Assembly (NCBI RefSeq): GCF_014649655.1
Contig: NZ_BMTL01000009.1
Location: 1 to 64,000 of the forward strand
Origin: Streptomyces humidus
GTDB lineage: Bacteria > Actinomycetota > Actinomycetes > Streptomycetales > Streptomycetaceae
Length of the DNA: 64,000 bases
Reading direction: 5' to 3'
Made by a program: the position numbers and the translations under genes
Shown: positions 36,931-44,778 of the stretch, in pieces
How the letters are laid out: every line of letters begins with the position of its first letter
Numbering within the stretch: position 1 is the stretch's first letter
The notes under the pieces: model-generated
Told to the model about the DNA's origin: nothing
What the model saw: only the letters and a program-made list of their open reading frames with translations
The model's database searches: none

Positions 36931-37856
36931 ACCGACAGTCCCAGTCGGCCGTCCTCTTCCTCCTCGGCGCGGCCCTGCTGCACGCCGGCGCCACCGACCT
37001 GTACCTGCGCTACGTCAAGGCGGGCCTGCGTCCGCTGCTGCTGGCGGCCGGCGCGGTCCTGATCCTGACGGCGCTGGCGACGGGGTGGTACGAGCGGCGC
37101 CGAACGAAGCGACACCGCCAGGAACCCGGCCCACAGACCCACGACCATTCCCACACGCGGGCCGAGGACCACGCCCACACGCGGGTCGAGGACCACCCCC
37201 ACGACCACCCCACCTCACGGACCCACACGCGGGCCGCCGCGCAGGCTGACGACCATGCCCACGCGCAGAGCGACGACCATGCCCGTGCGCAAGCACGAGT
37301 ACAGGCGCCATCAGAAGCAGAGGCACAAGCACAAGCGGCCCACTCCCACCCCGAACCCCGGGTCGCCTGGCTGCTGATCCTGCCCCTCCTGGCGTTGATC
37401 CTGGTCGCCCCGCCCGCCCTCGGCTCGTACAGCGCGACCCGCACCGGCACGGCCCTGCAGGAGCCGCTCGCCTACCCGTCCCTCCCCGCCACCGACCCCC
37501 TCCCGCTCGGCGTCGTCGACTACGCGGGCCGGGCCGTCTACGACCACGGCCGCTCCCTCGCGGGCCGGGCCGTCCGGCTGACCGGCTTCGTGGCCCTGGA
37601 CCAGGACGGCACCCCCTACCTCGTCCGCATGGCCCTCAACTGCTGTGCTGCCGACGCCCAGCCGGTCAAGATCGGCCTGACCGGTCGCATCCCCCCGGTC
37701 CTCCAGCCCGACGCCTGGCTGACCGTCACCGGCGTCTACACCCCGCGCACCGCCCGCGACCCGGTCAACGGCGGCCCGATCCCCTTCCTGAAGGTCACGC
37801 AGGCCAAGCCGGCGCCGACGCCCAGTGACCCCTACGACGAGTCGTGGAACAACTGA
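36927..37856 (+). CDS. TIGR03943-family membrane protein with His-rich loop
   Basis: 309 aa. Two N-terminal membrane helices (about 9-24 and 36-52), a cytoplasmic stretch about 66-115 very rich in His, Asp and Glu (THDHSHTRAEDHAHTR and further HxH pairs), a third helix (about 137-157), then an extracytoplasmic domain with the conserved MALNCCAADAQP motif. Paired with a UPF0718 permease, as in B. subtilis ycgQ-ycgR. The His-rich loop suggests zinc or nickel binding. GTG start overlapping the permease stop. Confidence 0.9.
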   Translation: MNRQSQSAVLFLLGAALLHAGATDLYLRYVKAGLRPLLLAAGAVLILTALATGWYERRRTKRHRQEPGPQTHDHSHTRAEDHAHTRVEDHPHDHPTSRTHTRAAAQADDHAHAQSDDHARAQARVQAPSEAEAQAQAAHSHPEPRVAWLLILPLLALILVAPPALGSYSATRTGTALQEPLAYPSLPATDPLPLGVVDYAGRAVYDHGRSLAGRAVRLTGFVALDQDGTPYLVRMALNCCAADAQPVKIGLTGRIPPVLQPDAWLTVTGVYTPRTARDPVNGGPIPFLKVTQAKPAPTPSDPYDESWNN

Positions 37857-37969
37857 GGGTTCCGCGCGGATCACGATCGGTGCCGGAGCGCGGCCGCCTT
37901 CCGCGATCAGCTCGGTTAAGCCTTCCTCAACCTCTGGTGGCCGGACGGTGAGCGCCTCATGATGGGGCC

Positions 37970-38365
37970 ATGACGGCGGCCTCGCGTGCCATGACACGAC
38001 TGGCGATCTGGCCGGACCTCGCGGAGGGCCGGCCCAGTTGCGGCACCGGCCGGGCGTTGCGCTCGGGCGTTGTCGAGATCGTGCACTTCCACTCCGACCG
38101 GAGTGTCGACCTGCATCTCACGGCCAAGGCGATCCGCCGGTTCGAGAAGGACCTCAGGCACTCCACGGCCATCCGGCTGCTGCCCGGCTCGTCGTGGGTC
38201 ACCGTCCATCTGGAGTGCGAGACGGACATCGACCTGCTCATGACGCTGGTCAGCGCCGCTCTGCAGGCCCATCAACGGCATCCCGGCGCCGATGACGCGC
38301 CGCTCCCGCGATGCAACGACCACCGGGAAGCGACGCTCACCCGCGGAAGCGTCGGCGGCGTCTGA
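37970..38365 (+). CDS. Luciferase-family (DUF5519-like) small protein
   Basis: 131 aa. Core GTGRALRSGVVEIVHFHSDRSVDLHLTAKAI, then STAIRLLPGSSWVTVHLECETDIDLLMTLVSAALQAH, a pattern I associate with proteins labelled luciferase family; no relation to light production should be assumed. The last 30 residues are atypical. ATG 37970 or 37991 are possible. It marks the end of the well-ordered core region on this side. Confidence 0.65.
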   Translation: MTAASRAMTRLAIWPDLAEGRPSCGTGRALRSGVVEIVHFHSDRSVDLHLTAKAIRRFEKDLRHSTAIRLLPGSSWVTVHLECETDIDLLMTLVSAALQAHQRHPGADDAPLPRCNDHREATLTRGSVGGV

Positions 38366-38393
38366 GCTCCGCTGCTCATCAACTCCGTTGCCC

Positions 38394-38575
38394 GATAGGC
38401 GAGTCGGTCGGTCGGCGAGTCGGTCGGTCGGCCAGTCGGCGAGTTGGCCAGTCGGCCGTCGGCCCTGTCGCCCGTCAGGCCGTCCCGTCCGTGGATCTGC
38501 CGGCGGCCCGTCAGTCCGTGACTCCGTCAGCCCGTCAGCCCGTCAGCCGGTGAGTCCGTGAGTCCGTCGGCACAG
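38394..38575. repeat. Low-complexity CAGTCGG/CCGTCAG repeats
   Basis: Gap of about 310 bp (38366-38676) filled by irregular direct repeats of GAGTCGGTCGGTCGG, CAGTCGG and then CCGTCAGCCCGTCAG units, with period near 8-12 bp. No gene is supported. The small palindrome-like GACGATCCGTCAG near 38605 is close to the next gene's promoter. Confidence 0.7.
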
Positions 38576-38676
38576 CGGTCCGGTGGGGTTCCACGACGAC
38601 CGGCTGGCTACCTGACGATCCGTCAGTTATGGTCTGCCGCACCGGAACACGTGCCGAAGCAGAAGGGGTGAGCGCC

Positions 38677-39189
38677 ATGGCGGCCGACCCGGACCGTTCG
38701 ACCCGGCCTCCGCAGAGCCCGCCGCCGCCGGGTACCCCCCGCTGGGCGGCGATGTTCTACGACCCGCTCTCGGCGTCCTGGCGGTGCGCCGCCGAATCCC
38801 CGGACCGCACGCCCGTGTTGTACGCGATCGGTGAGATGACGCAGGTCAAGCGGGCCAGGGGCGACGAGGTGACGGTCGCCCTCTGGGGCCCCGACGGCGA
38901 TGAGTGGCAGCGCTTCGACCCCGCCGCGGCGAACGCCCTCGACGCCCCCGCGCCGGAGCCCGCCGTCCCGCCGGCCGAGGACGCGGTGAGGACCGGCCAC
39001 GCCAGACACACGGAACGTCTGGACGACCGCCGGCACCAGGTCCTCATGGCGGGCCTGAGCAAGGCTGGTCTCTACGACCTCGGCCCGGACGACGAGACAG
39101 CCGTGCGGACCCTGGTCGACCGCGTCGACGAGACCACGCTGCGCCGGGTCGCGCACTGGATGGCCGTGGCGGGAAGGCCGGTTGGGTGA
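38677..39189 (+). CDS. Hypothetical protein
   Basis: 170 aa from ATG with AGAAGGGG 8 bases upstream. N-terminal Pro-rich segment, then RWAAMFYDPLSASWRCAAESPDRTPVLYAIGEMTQVKRARGDEVTVALWGPDGDEWQRFDP split over a Trp-rich beta-type region, a Pro/Ala linker, and a C-terminal helical part (RHQVLMAGLSKAGLYDLGPDDETAVRTLVDRVDETTLRRVAHWM). No known motif. Good Streptomyces codon use. Confidence 0.65.
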   Translation: MAADPDRSTRPPQSPPPPGTPRWAAMFYDPLSASWRCAAESPDRTPVLYAIGEMTQVKRARGDEVTVALWGPDGDEWQRFDPAAANALDAPAPEPAVPPAEDAVRTGHARHTERLDDRRHQVLMAGLSKAGLYDLGPDDETAVRTLVDRVDETTLRRVAHWMAVAGRPVG

Positions 39190-39214
39190 CCCGTCCGGCG
39201 GGCAGGCAGGTCGC

Positions 39215-39490
39215 ATGAGAGTCTCCGTGGACCCCGAGGCGTGTTACGGCTCCGGAGAGTGCGCGCACCGCGTGCCCTCCGTCTTCACCGCGGTGGAGGG
39301 CTTCGGAGCCGTCATACCGGGACGCGAGGAGTCGGGCGAGGATCCGCAGGTGCGGGACATGGCCGAGCACCGCCGCGCGCTCGCGGCCGACCGTCCGCTC
39401 CCGATCCGCCCGCCTGACCGCTGCCGCCGGCCCCAGGCTGGGGCTGAACCCGGACAGCCGGGACGGCTGGAGGCGTTCCTCACACGCTGA
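39215..39490 (+). CDS. Degenerate [3Fe-4S] ferredoxin-like protein lacking the third cysteine
   Basis: 91 aa. MRVSVDPEACYGSGECAHRVPSVF is the standard start of Streptomyces P450-type ferredoxins (Cys-x5-Cys). After VRDMAEH the family has CPSRAI; here it reads RRALAADRPLP, as if CPS had been replaced by R, and the tail is Pro/Arg/Gln-rich. Without the third cysteine a normal cluster cannot form. The 3' end overlaps the convergent dehydrogenase by 11 bp. Probably a pseudogene, or an altered protein. Confidence 0.6.
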   Translation: MRVSVDPEACYGSGECAHRVPSVFTAVEGFGAVIPGREESGEDPQVRDMAEHRRALAADRPLPIRPPDRCRRPQAGAEPGQPGRLEAFLTR

Positions 39491-40454
39491 CGGTGATCTT
39501 GCCGCTGGCCTGACCGCCTCTCAGATACCGGATGGCCTCGGGGACGTCGGCCAGCGGATACGTCCGGTGGACGACGGGCTTCACGGAGCCGGCCTCGACC
39601 AGGTCCGCGAGGAGCCGAAGATCGTCGTGCTTCTGTGTGGAGACGAGCCCCAGCAGTCGTTGGCCGACGAACGGCGACAGCGTCAGTGCCCGCAGTGTGC
39701 GGCCGATGCCGCCGGTCCACTTGCCGCCGCCCTCGCCGCCGACGATGACGAGGGTTCCGCGCGGGGTGAGGGCGCGGCGGAGCCGGTGCAGCGGCCGGTT
39801 TCCGGCGATATCGAGGACGAGGTCGTAGCGGCGGGCGCCGTCCGTCGGGTCTTCGCGGGTGTAGTCGATGACCTCGTCCGCGCCCAGGGAACGGACCCTG
39901 TCCGTACCGGCCGTGCTGCAGACGCCGGTGACGTGCGCGCCGAAGGCCTTGGCGAGCTGGACGGCGAAGCTGCCCACCCCGCCGGACGCGCCGATGACCA
40001 GGACCCGCTGCTCGGCCCGCACGCGTCCGGCGTCCCGCAGGGCCTGCAGGGCGGCACATCCGGACACGGGTATCGCAGCCGCCGCCGCGAAGTCCAGGCC
40101 GGGCGGCTTCGGTGCGAGCCGGTCCTGCTTGGCGCACGCGTACTCGGCGAATGCTCCGTCGCAGGTGCCGTACACCTCGTCGCCGGGCCGGAAGCGGCTC
40201 ACCCCCGGGCCGACGGCCTCGACGACACCCGCCGCGTCCATGCCCCGCACGCGGGGCTTCGACCCGCGCAGGCCGTAGGGCGTGGCGCGGATCAGGTACG
40301 GCAGCCCGGCCGTGACGTGCCACACGCCCTGATCGACCGCGGAGGCGTGGACGCGCAGCAGCACCTCGCCGCTGCCGGGCGTCGTCGGCTTGGCGACCTC
40401 CTCGAGGCGCAGGACCTCGGGCGGTCCGTAGCGGTTGTGGACGATGGCCTTCAT
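39480..40454 (-). CDS. MDR-family NAD(P)-dependent oxidoreductase (quinone-reductase-like)
   Basis: 324-aa zinc-independent medium-chain reductase. MKAIVHNRYGPPEVLRLEEV, GMDAAGVVEAVGPGV, cofactor loop VLVIGASGGVGSFAVQLAKAFGA, and DLVLDIAGN. No catalytic zinc ligands (Cys/His pair) at the usual sites, matching NADPH:quinone/enone reductases. ATG overlaps the HTH gene stop (ATGA). Third gene of a three-gene operon. Confidence 0.9.
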   Translation of the reverse strand: MKAIVHNRYGPPEVLRLEEVAKPTTPGSGEVLLRVHASAVDQGVWHVTAGLPYLIRATPYGLRGSKPRVRGMDAAGVVEAVGPGVSRFRPGDEVYGTCDGAFAEYACAKQDRLAPKPPGLDFAAAAAIPVSGCAALQALRDAGRVRAEQRVLVIGASGGVGSFAVQLAKAFGAHVTGVCSTAGTDRVRSLGADEVIDYTREDPTDGARRYDLVLDIAGNRPLHRLRRALTPRGTLVIVGGEGGGKWTGGIGRTLRALTLSPFVGQRLLGLVSTQKHDDLRLLADLVEAGSVKPVVHRTYPLADVPEAIRYLRGGQASGKITVSV

Positions 40455-40681
40455 GGAGTCTCTTCCTCGGATCGGGGGTACTGGAAGACGTCTTCGAGCG
40501 GAACGGCGAACGCTCGGGCGATCTGGAAGGCCATCTCCAGCGAGGGAGAATAGCGGCCCTGCTCGATGGCGATGACGGTCTGGCGGGTCACGCCGATGCG
40601 GCGGGCGAGTTCGGCCTGGGTCATCTCGCCGTGGGCGAACCGCAAGGCCCGGATCGCGTTGGTGACCCTGGTCGGCCTCAC
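40451..40681 (-). CDS. Small XRE-type HTH regulator (YozG-like)
   Basis: 76 aa, almost entirely an HTH: IRALRFAHGEMTQAELARRIGVTRQTVIAIEQGRYSPSLEMAFQIARAFAVPLEDVFQYP. Typical of single-domain regulators coupled to small membrane proteins. It overlaps genes on both sides by 4 bp (GTGA upstream, ATGA downstream). Likely autoregulates through palindromes upstream of the operon. Confidence 0.9.
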   Translation of the reverse strand: MRPTRVTNAIRALRFAHGEMTQAELARRIGVTRQTVIAIEQGRYSPSLEMAFQIARAFAVPLEDVFQYPRSEEETP

Positions 40682-41106
40682 CACCGGTGGAGGCCGAACC
40701 GGTAGGCGACGATCTTCGCCCCGGATGCGAGCAGCGCGGACAGGATGAACGCCAGGTAGATCGCGTTGGCGATCCAGAACTGGTCGACGCGGGCCATCGC
40801 CAGGACGAGCCCGGCTACGCCGCCGATGACCAGGAACGACTGGCCGATGTACGAGCCGAAGCGGTGGATCTCCCCGTCGCGCTGGTCCTTGACGTTCGCA
40901 CCCTCGGGCGACACGGTCGACACGATGACGTGCAGCGCGAACGACGCGGCGATTGAGCCGCCGACCGTCCACAACAGTGCTGCCGCATAAGGCGCGTGAG
41001 CGAGGGGTGCATGTCCGCCCCGCCCGAGGACGACCGCCAGGTACGCCGCGTACGACGTGGTCGTGACCAGGGCCAGGATCCAGGCCCGTTTCTCTTCGAA
41101 TGCCAC
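40678..41106 (-). CDS. Four-helix membrane protein
   Basis: 142 aa with four hydrophobic segments (WILALVTTTSYAAYLAVVL, AALLWTVGGSIAASFALHVIVS, FLVIGGVAGLVLAMARV, WIANAIYLAFILSALLASGAKIVAY). GTG start with AAGGGGAG upstream. First gene of an operon with a YozG-like HTH and an oxidoreductase. Such pairs may sense a membrane-active signal; the ligand is unknown. Confidence 0.85.
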   Translation of the reverse strand: MAFEEKRAWILALVTTTSYAAYLAVVLGRGGHAPLAHAPYAAALLWTVGGSIAASFALHVIVSTVSPEGANVKDQRDGEIHRFGSYIGQSFLVIGGVAGLVLAMARVDQFWIANAIYLAFILSALLASGAKIVAYRFGLHRW

Positions 41107-41132
41107 TACCGGCTCCCCTTGTGAATAGAACC

Positions 41133-41170
41133 TGACATCTGGGAGTGTCAAACAACCTCGACATGATGTC
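41133..41170 (-). promoter_or_regulatory. Promoter and operators of the membrane protein/HTH operon
   Basis: On the minus strand two TTGACA boxes occur (in TTGACATCATG and TTTGACACTCC), with TATTCA or GACACT at acceptable -10 distances. Palindromes overlap them: TGACA/TGTCA (41133-41137 with 41146-41150) and GACAT-G-ATGTC (41160-41170). Confidence 0.6.
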
Positions 41171-41224
41171 AAGCTTTCTTTACACGGATGTTGGCTGCCG
41201 AGTGCCTCCGGTGGATCGTCTTGC

Positions 41225-41380
41225 GTGACGCGAGTGCAACTGAGGGATGTGCAGTGGGAGTTCATCGAGCCGTATCTGCCGATCGGCGAGTACGGCCCGT
41301 ATCTCGAGCGGTTGCGGCAGTAGTTGAGCGAGGGGGTGATCCGGCGTTTCAGGACGGGCGGGCAGCGGCGGGAGACGCCG
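41225..41380 (+). pseudogene. IS5-type transposase N-terminal remnant
   Basis: Reads VTRVQLRDVQWEFIEPYLPIGEYGPYLERLRQ, stop (TAG 41321), LSEGVIRRFRTGGQRRE. This matches the N-terminus of IS5/IS1647-like transposases (DxQWxxIEPxLPxG). It is interrupted by a stop codon, and the catalytic DDE domain is missing. No terminal inverted repeats found. Confidence 0.75.
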
Positions 41381-41676
41381 CAGGTCCGCCACCACGCGTG
41401 CTCACCGCGCCGCCGCCGGGACGCACGTGGGCCAGGACGTCCTCACCGCGCTGGAGAAGGCTGCCGCCGAGGAGGAGAAGGCCAAGTCGTAAGGGGCGGC
41501 TCCGAAGAACGAAACGGGCAGGACGCCGAAGCGGATCCCGAGCGGGGGGAGGGCCGACGCACCCGGCGCGGACGCAGACTCCCCGAGTCCCTCGCTTACG
41601 CGTTCGGCGTACCGTGCGGCACTGCCCCCGCACGCTCCTGAACGAGGACAGGGAACGCCTCGATGTGCCGGTACTC

Positions 41677-41706
41677 GGCCTGACTCCAGTTCCTCGGAGT
41701 CAGGCC
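41677..41706. terminator. Strong inverted repeat (terminator-like)
   Basis: GGCCTGACTCC and GGAGTCAGGCC, perfect 11-bp stem with an 8-nt loop. No gene flanks it directly. Confidence 0.55.
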
Positions 41707-41867
41707 GGTGTCGCGTTCCGTCGCACCGGTCGTGGCGCGGCGGCTTCGGGTCGACGGGCCCGGTCCTTCTCCCGCTGATGCCGGTCGTTGTCTCGGACCG
41801 CGGTCACTGTGGAGGCCTCAGGCGCGTTTTCACCCTGCGGGCCGCGCTGCCAGCGGGCAGCGAAAGA

Positions 41868-41905
41868 CCCGGTCGCTGGCGACGGGGGATGCACCAGCGA
41901 CCGGG
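41868..41905. repeat. Inverted repeat with 14-nt loop
   Basis: CCCGGTCGCTGG and CCAGCGACCGGG, perfect 12-bp arms. It may be a transcription stop or the end of a small mobile sequence. Confidence 0.6.
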
Positions 41906-42320
41906 CTATGGCCAAGGCTAACAAGGCTGCTGGTCCGGCGGGGGTCGACTGCTCACCTGCCCTGCCGTTGTGATCGGGATCACTCTGCGCCGGTCGGCTG
42001 TCCGCCCGCTCACCATCAGGCAGAACGACGTCATCCGTGTCGGCAGCGGGCGTCACGAGCCGGAAGGAACGGGCGTGCGGGCCGGGACACGGGCGCCGTG
42101 GAGCCGGAGCACGGTCGCACAGCCCCAGCGCGGAGGAGCGCTCAGAGCATGAGGAGGCATCCGGAGTATGAGGCGGCATCCGGACCACGAGAAGACGCCC
42201 GAGGGCACGGGAAGACGTACGGGGGCACAGGAATGAAGGCCGCCGCTCAGCCTTCCGCGGAGTGCACGGGCCGACGGAGGCGCGGGACCGGGAGACTTCC
42301 GGCCGGGGGCGACCACCAGG

Positions 42321-42383
42321 ACCAGAAGCACCACAGGCGCCAGAAGCACCACAGGCACCAGAAGCACCACAGGCACCACAGGC
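42321..42383. repeat. 18-bp tandem repeat, 3.5 copies
   Basis: ACCAGAAGCACCACAGGC repeated with a single A/G change in copy two. No spacers. Confidence 0.9.
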
Positions 42384-42482
42384 ATGCCGAAGTCGGAGTC
42401 GTACTGCGTTCATGGCCGGACGGCCCATGAGGCGGGTCTGCTCGGCATCCCGCCTGAACGGCCGTGAACGTAGCTGTCCGGA

Positions 42483-42677
42483 CTAGCTCGCCCTGCGGCG
42501 GACCGTGCTCGCATGCGAGCCGGACACGTCCGGGTCCTCGGCTGCGAAGGAGCCCGGAAAAGTCTCGTCATCCCCGAAGTCCGGGGCCTGGAACGGGTTC
42601 GTCACCGGCGGCGGCGACGCCGCGGCGGAGTGCGAGAGGGCCCCTTCCGGGGCGGAGAACAGCGAGGTCAGGTCTAT
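42483..42677 (-). CDS. Possible small protein with ATA start or mutated start
   Basis: A 65-codon frame reading (I)DLTSLFSAPEGALSHSAAA, then PPPVTNPFQAPDFGDDETFPGSFAAEDPDVSGS to TAG. Third positions are almost all G or C and the amino-acid mix is protein-like. AAGGGGAG lies 7 nt before an ATA codon at 42677; no ATG or GTG is in frame before the upstream stop. Either a rare ATA start, or a start codon lost by mutation. It lies downstream of the next gene in the same orientation (66 bp away). Family unknown. Confidence 0.4.
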   Translation of the reverse strand: MDLTSLFSAPEGALSHSAAASPPPVTNPFQAPDFGDDETFPGSFAAEDPDVSGSHASTVRRRAS

Positions 42678-42743
42678 GAGAGGTCTCCCCTTCGATACAG
42701 GCCCGCTCAGGGGCCCGGTGTGCCGTGACCGGGCACAGCGGTA

Positions 42744-42965
42744 CTACAGCTTGCTCATTTTGGCGTACGGACTCAAGATCCGCTCCTGCGCCGACCCGAA
42801 ATCCACGAGCGCCGCGATGCCGTCTTCGATGCCGATCACCCGGCCGAGGCCGTACATGTCGTGCGTGACCTGGTCGCCCACGGCGAACTGCTTGGGCGGT
42901 GGGGCGACCGGAGCCTTGAAGGGGCTGGTAGGCAAGTAGCGCTTCTGTGCAGCTGGCTTTGTCAT
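42744..42965 (-). CDS. Small Tudor-like (PcrA C-terminal type) protein
   Basis: 73 aa. After a basic N-terminus (MTKPAAQKRYLPTSPFKAP) comes FAVGDQVTHDMYGLGRVIGIEDGIAALVDFGSAQERILSPYAKMSKL, which matches the Tudor-like domain at the end of UvrD/PcrA helicases and related RNA-polymerase-binding modules. A free-standing form is conserved in Streptomyces. Possible RNA polymerase or nucleic-acid contact is inference. Confidence 0.8.
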   Translation of the reverse strand: MTKPAAQKRYLPTSPFKAPVAPPPKQFAVGDQVTHDMYGLGRVIGIEDGIAALVDFGSAQERILSPYAKMSKL

Positions 42966-43178
42966 TGACTCCAGTATGGCCTGCGGTGGTCGGTTCGAGG
43001 CAGCCGTCCGCGTGCGCTCTTCGGCACGGACCCGGCCGACGCCCGTCGCCGCAGAGCGGAGAATCCGCGACCGCACGCTCCTGACCTGGGGTTTCGATGC
43101 CGACGGGGCGGCGGACGCCTCGCCTGTTTGACGCCTTGTTTACTTCGACTGATTTTCTGCATCCGGCACACTTGTGGC

Positions 43179-43218
43179 GTGAAGTCCGGCCGGCCGGCCC
43201 TCGCAGACCGGATTTCAC
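43179..43218. promoter_or_regulatory. Inverted repeat in divergent region (with possible promoter)
   Basis: GTGAAGTCCGG (43179-43189) and CCGGATTTCAC (43208-43218) are complementary with one G-T wobble and an 18-nt loop. TTGACG at 43128-43133 with GATTTT 17 bp downstream is a weak promoter candidate for the gene at 43276. The rest of the 310-bp gap (42966-43275) shows nothing else. Confidence 0.5.
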
Positions 43219-43275
43219 TTCGCGGACCGGGCATCTCCCTCGCGCTGGGCCGCCCTCTCCTGACAGGCTCGGCAC

Positions 43276-44574
43276 GTGACGTACGTAGTGACCGTGGACA
43301 CCTGCATCCCGGAGGGCACTCCGGAGATGGATCCGCTTCAGCGTGCCGGCGCCGTGGCACTCATCGAGGACGGCTTCGACTCTGTCCGGGCCGTCGAGGG
43401 GCCCGACGGCGTGAAGGTCGACCTGCTCGACACCATCGTGTCCGTCCACCCCGGCGGGGCCCTTCTGAAGGTCGTCGTGGACGCTCCGGCACTGGAGTCG
43501 GCGGAGGACTCCGTTCAGGTGCTCGTGGACGAGCTGCTGGAACGCACCGAGCTGCTGGCCGACTGGACGATCGAGCGCTGCGAGGTCGAGCTGCACCAGG
43601 ACCGGGCCCACGCCAGCCTCGACGCGGCCGAGGGCCCGGACGCCCCGCCCGACGACCCGGCCGCCCGCAAGGCCCGCCACATGGCGGCCCCGCCCCCCGA
43701 AGAAGCCGACGACGGCCACGGCACCGGCCGGGACGACGGCGAGAGGACGGCGGCCGTGCGCACGCGGATCCTCGCCATGGCCGACGAACTGCGCTCCTTC
43801 CCCCTGACGATGTTCGGCGCCCCCGCTGACGACGCACCCGCCGGAGTCGACGACACCGACGGAGCCGACACGGCGGGAGTGACGCCCGAGGACGCCGACC
43901 GGCGCCCAAGGAGCGCGGACAGCCGTGCGGACGGCCGTGCGGACGGCACCGCCGAGCCGCGCGCGGAACGCGACGACGGACGCCGCAGCGCTCCGGGACT
44001 CGCCGCCGGCGCACTGGTCTACGCGGCCGACATCCTGGTGGAGGAGCTGTTCGAGGACGTCCAGGTCCTGGCCCAGGAGGACGCCACCGTCGCGGAGTGC
44101 GAAGGCCCCCTGTGGCACCTGGAACGCCTCCCCGACCGCTATGCCCTCCAGTACGACGCCCGCTTCGCGCGCCGCTTCCTGGTGACGGTGATCGCCCTGA
44201 CCACCCGTTTCACCGACGGCAGCTTCCGTCGTCTGAACTGCGTCGCCGAGGAGATAGCCCTGAGGTTCCTCCTGAACCAGGCGACCACGACCCTGGAGCT
44301 GCACGGCCTCCTCGACGAGGAGGTGTCGGCCGCGCTCGACACGTTCACGGACAACGTGTACGGGGCGTACCAGGTGTACGCGACGTACGAGCCGTACGGG
44401 GACATGGGCCAGGAGTGGCTCCACGACGACTCGGCCGACGCGTTCGGGGACGAAGCCTCCACGAGAGCCGCACCACGAGTCGCCTCGACGGCCTTCAGGT
44501 CCTGGTTCACCCCGTTCGACGACGGCAGATACGTTCCTCCCCAGACATCCGGCGAACCGGAGGAAGCCCACTGA
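43276..44574 (+). CDS. Conserved hypothetical protein
   Basis: 432 aa, acidic, cytoplasmic. N-terminal domain MTYVVTVDTCIPEGTPEMDPLQRAGAVALIEDGFDSV with LLDTIVSVHPGGALLKVVVDAP; a disordered Asp/Ala/Arg middle (about 115-235, SRADGRADGTAEPRAERD); a C-terminal helical domain (ALVYAADILVEELFEDVQVLAQED, LNCVAEEIALRFLLNQATTTLELHGLL, YGAYQVYATYEPYGDMGQEW). GTG start. No motif I recognise. Confidence 0.72.
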   Translation: MTYVVTVDTCIPEGTPEMDPLQRAGAVALIEDGFDSVRAVEGPDGVKVDLLDTIVSVHPGGALLKVVVDAPALESAEDSVQVLVDELLERTELLADWTIERCEVELHQDRAHASLDAAEGPDAPPDDPAARKARHMAAPPPEEADDGHGTGRDDGERTAAVRTRILAMADELRSFPLTMFGAPADDAPAGVDDTDGADTAGVTPEDADRRPRSADSRADGRADGTAEPRAERDDGRRSAPGLAAGALVYAADILVEELFEDVQVLAQEDATVAECEGPLWHLERLPDRYALQYDARFARRFLVTVIALTTRFTDGSFRRLNCVAEEIALRFLLNQATTTLELHGLLDEEVSAALDTFTDNVYGAYQVYATYEPYGDMGQEWLHDDSADAFGDEASTRAAPRVASTAFRSWFTPFDDGRYVPPQTSGEPEEAH

Positions 44575-44578
44575 AGCC

Positions 44579-44692
44579 ATGACACGCACCACCGGACTCC
44601 GGCGGACCCTCCGGCAGAAGATCATCTCCCGGTTTTCTCCCAGCCCTGGCGTTATCGGGATGTGGGTGCCGCTCCTGGGCGTCATTGCGTGA
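44579..44692 (+). CDS. Possible 37-aa peptide
   Basis: MTRTTGLRRTLRQKIISRF followed by a hydrophobic end (GVIGMWVPLLGVIA). GGAGGAAG lies 12 nt upstream, inside the end of the preceding gene. Basic N-terminus plus one short hydrophobic segment. Weakly supported. Confidence 0.25.
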   Translation: MTRTTGLRRTLRQKIISRFSPSPGVIGMWVPLLGVIA

Positions 44693-44778
44693 GCAAGTTT
44701 GCGTACGGCCGTGGCGCTCCGGCTCCTTGCTGTTCCGCTCTGACACTGTCGGCCGGTACGTCAGGCGTCGCCCGCCGC

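Larger units (their letters stand above)
41381..42482. other. Gene-poor degenerate stretch
   Basis: 1.1 kb in which no frame looks like a coding gene. Contents: a GC-rich tail after the transposase remnant (including THVGQDVLTALEKAAAEEEK read to TAA at about 41490, an orphan peptide end), two long-stem inverted repeats, a 21-codon ATG frame at 41908, and an 18-bp tandem repeat. Codon-position bias is absent from about 41500 to 42480. Confidence 0.55.

Noticed and set aside
37970..38365. True luciferase
   Set aside because: Only the small DUF5519-like family is matched; no flavin or luciferin enzyme motifs.
42321..42383. CRISPR or coding repeat
   Set aside because: Simple 18-bp tandem repeat; the frames through it lack codon bias and look like chance.
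41700..42430. Open frames on both strands of the gene-poor stretch
   Set aside because: Composition is dominated by the 18-bp repeat and Arg/Pro/His; no ribosome site and no codon-position bias.
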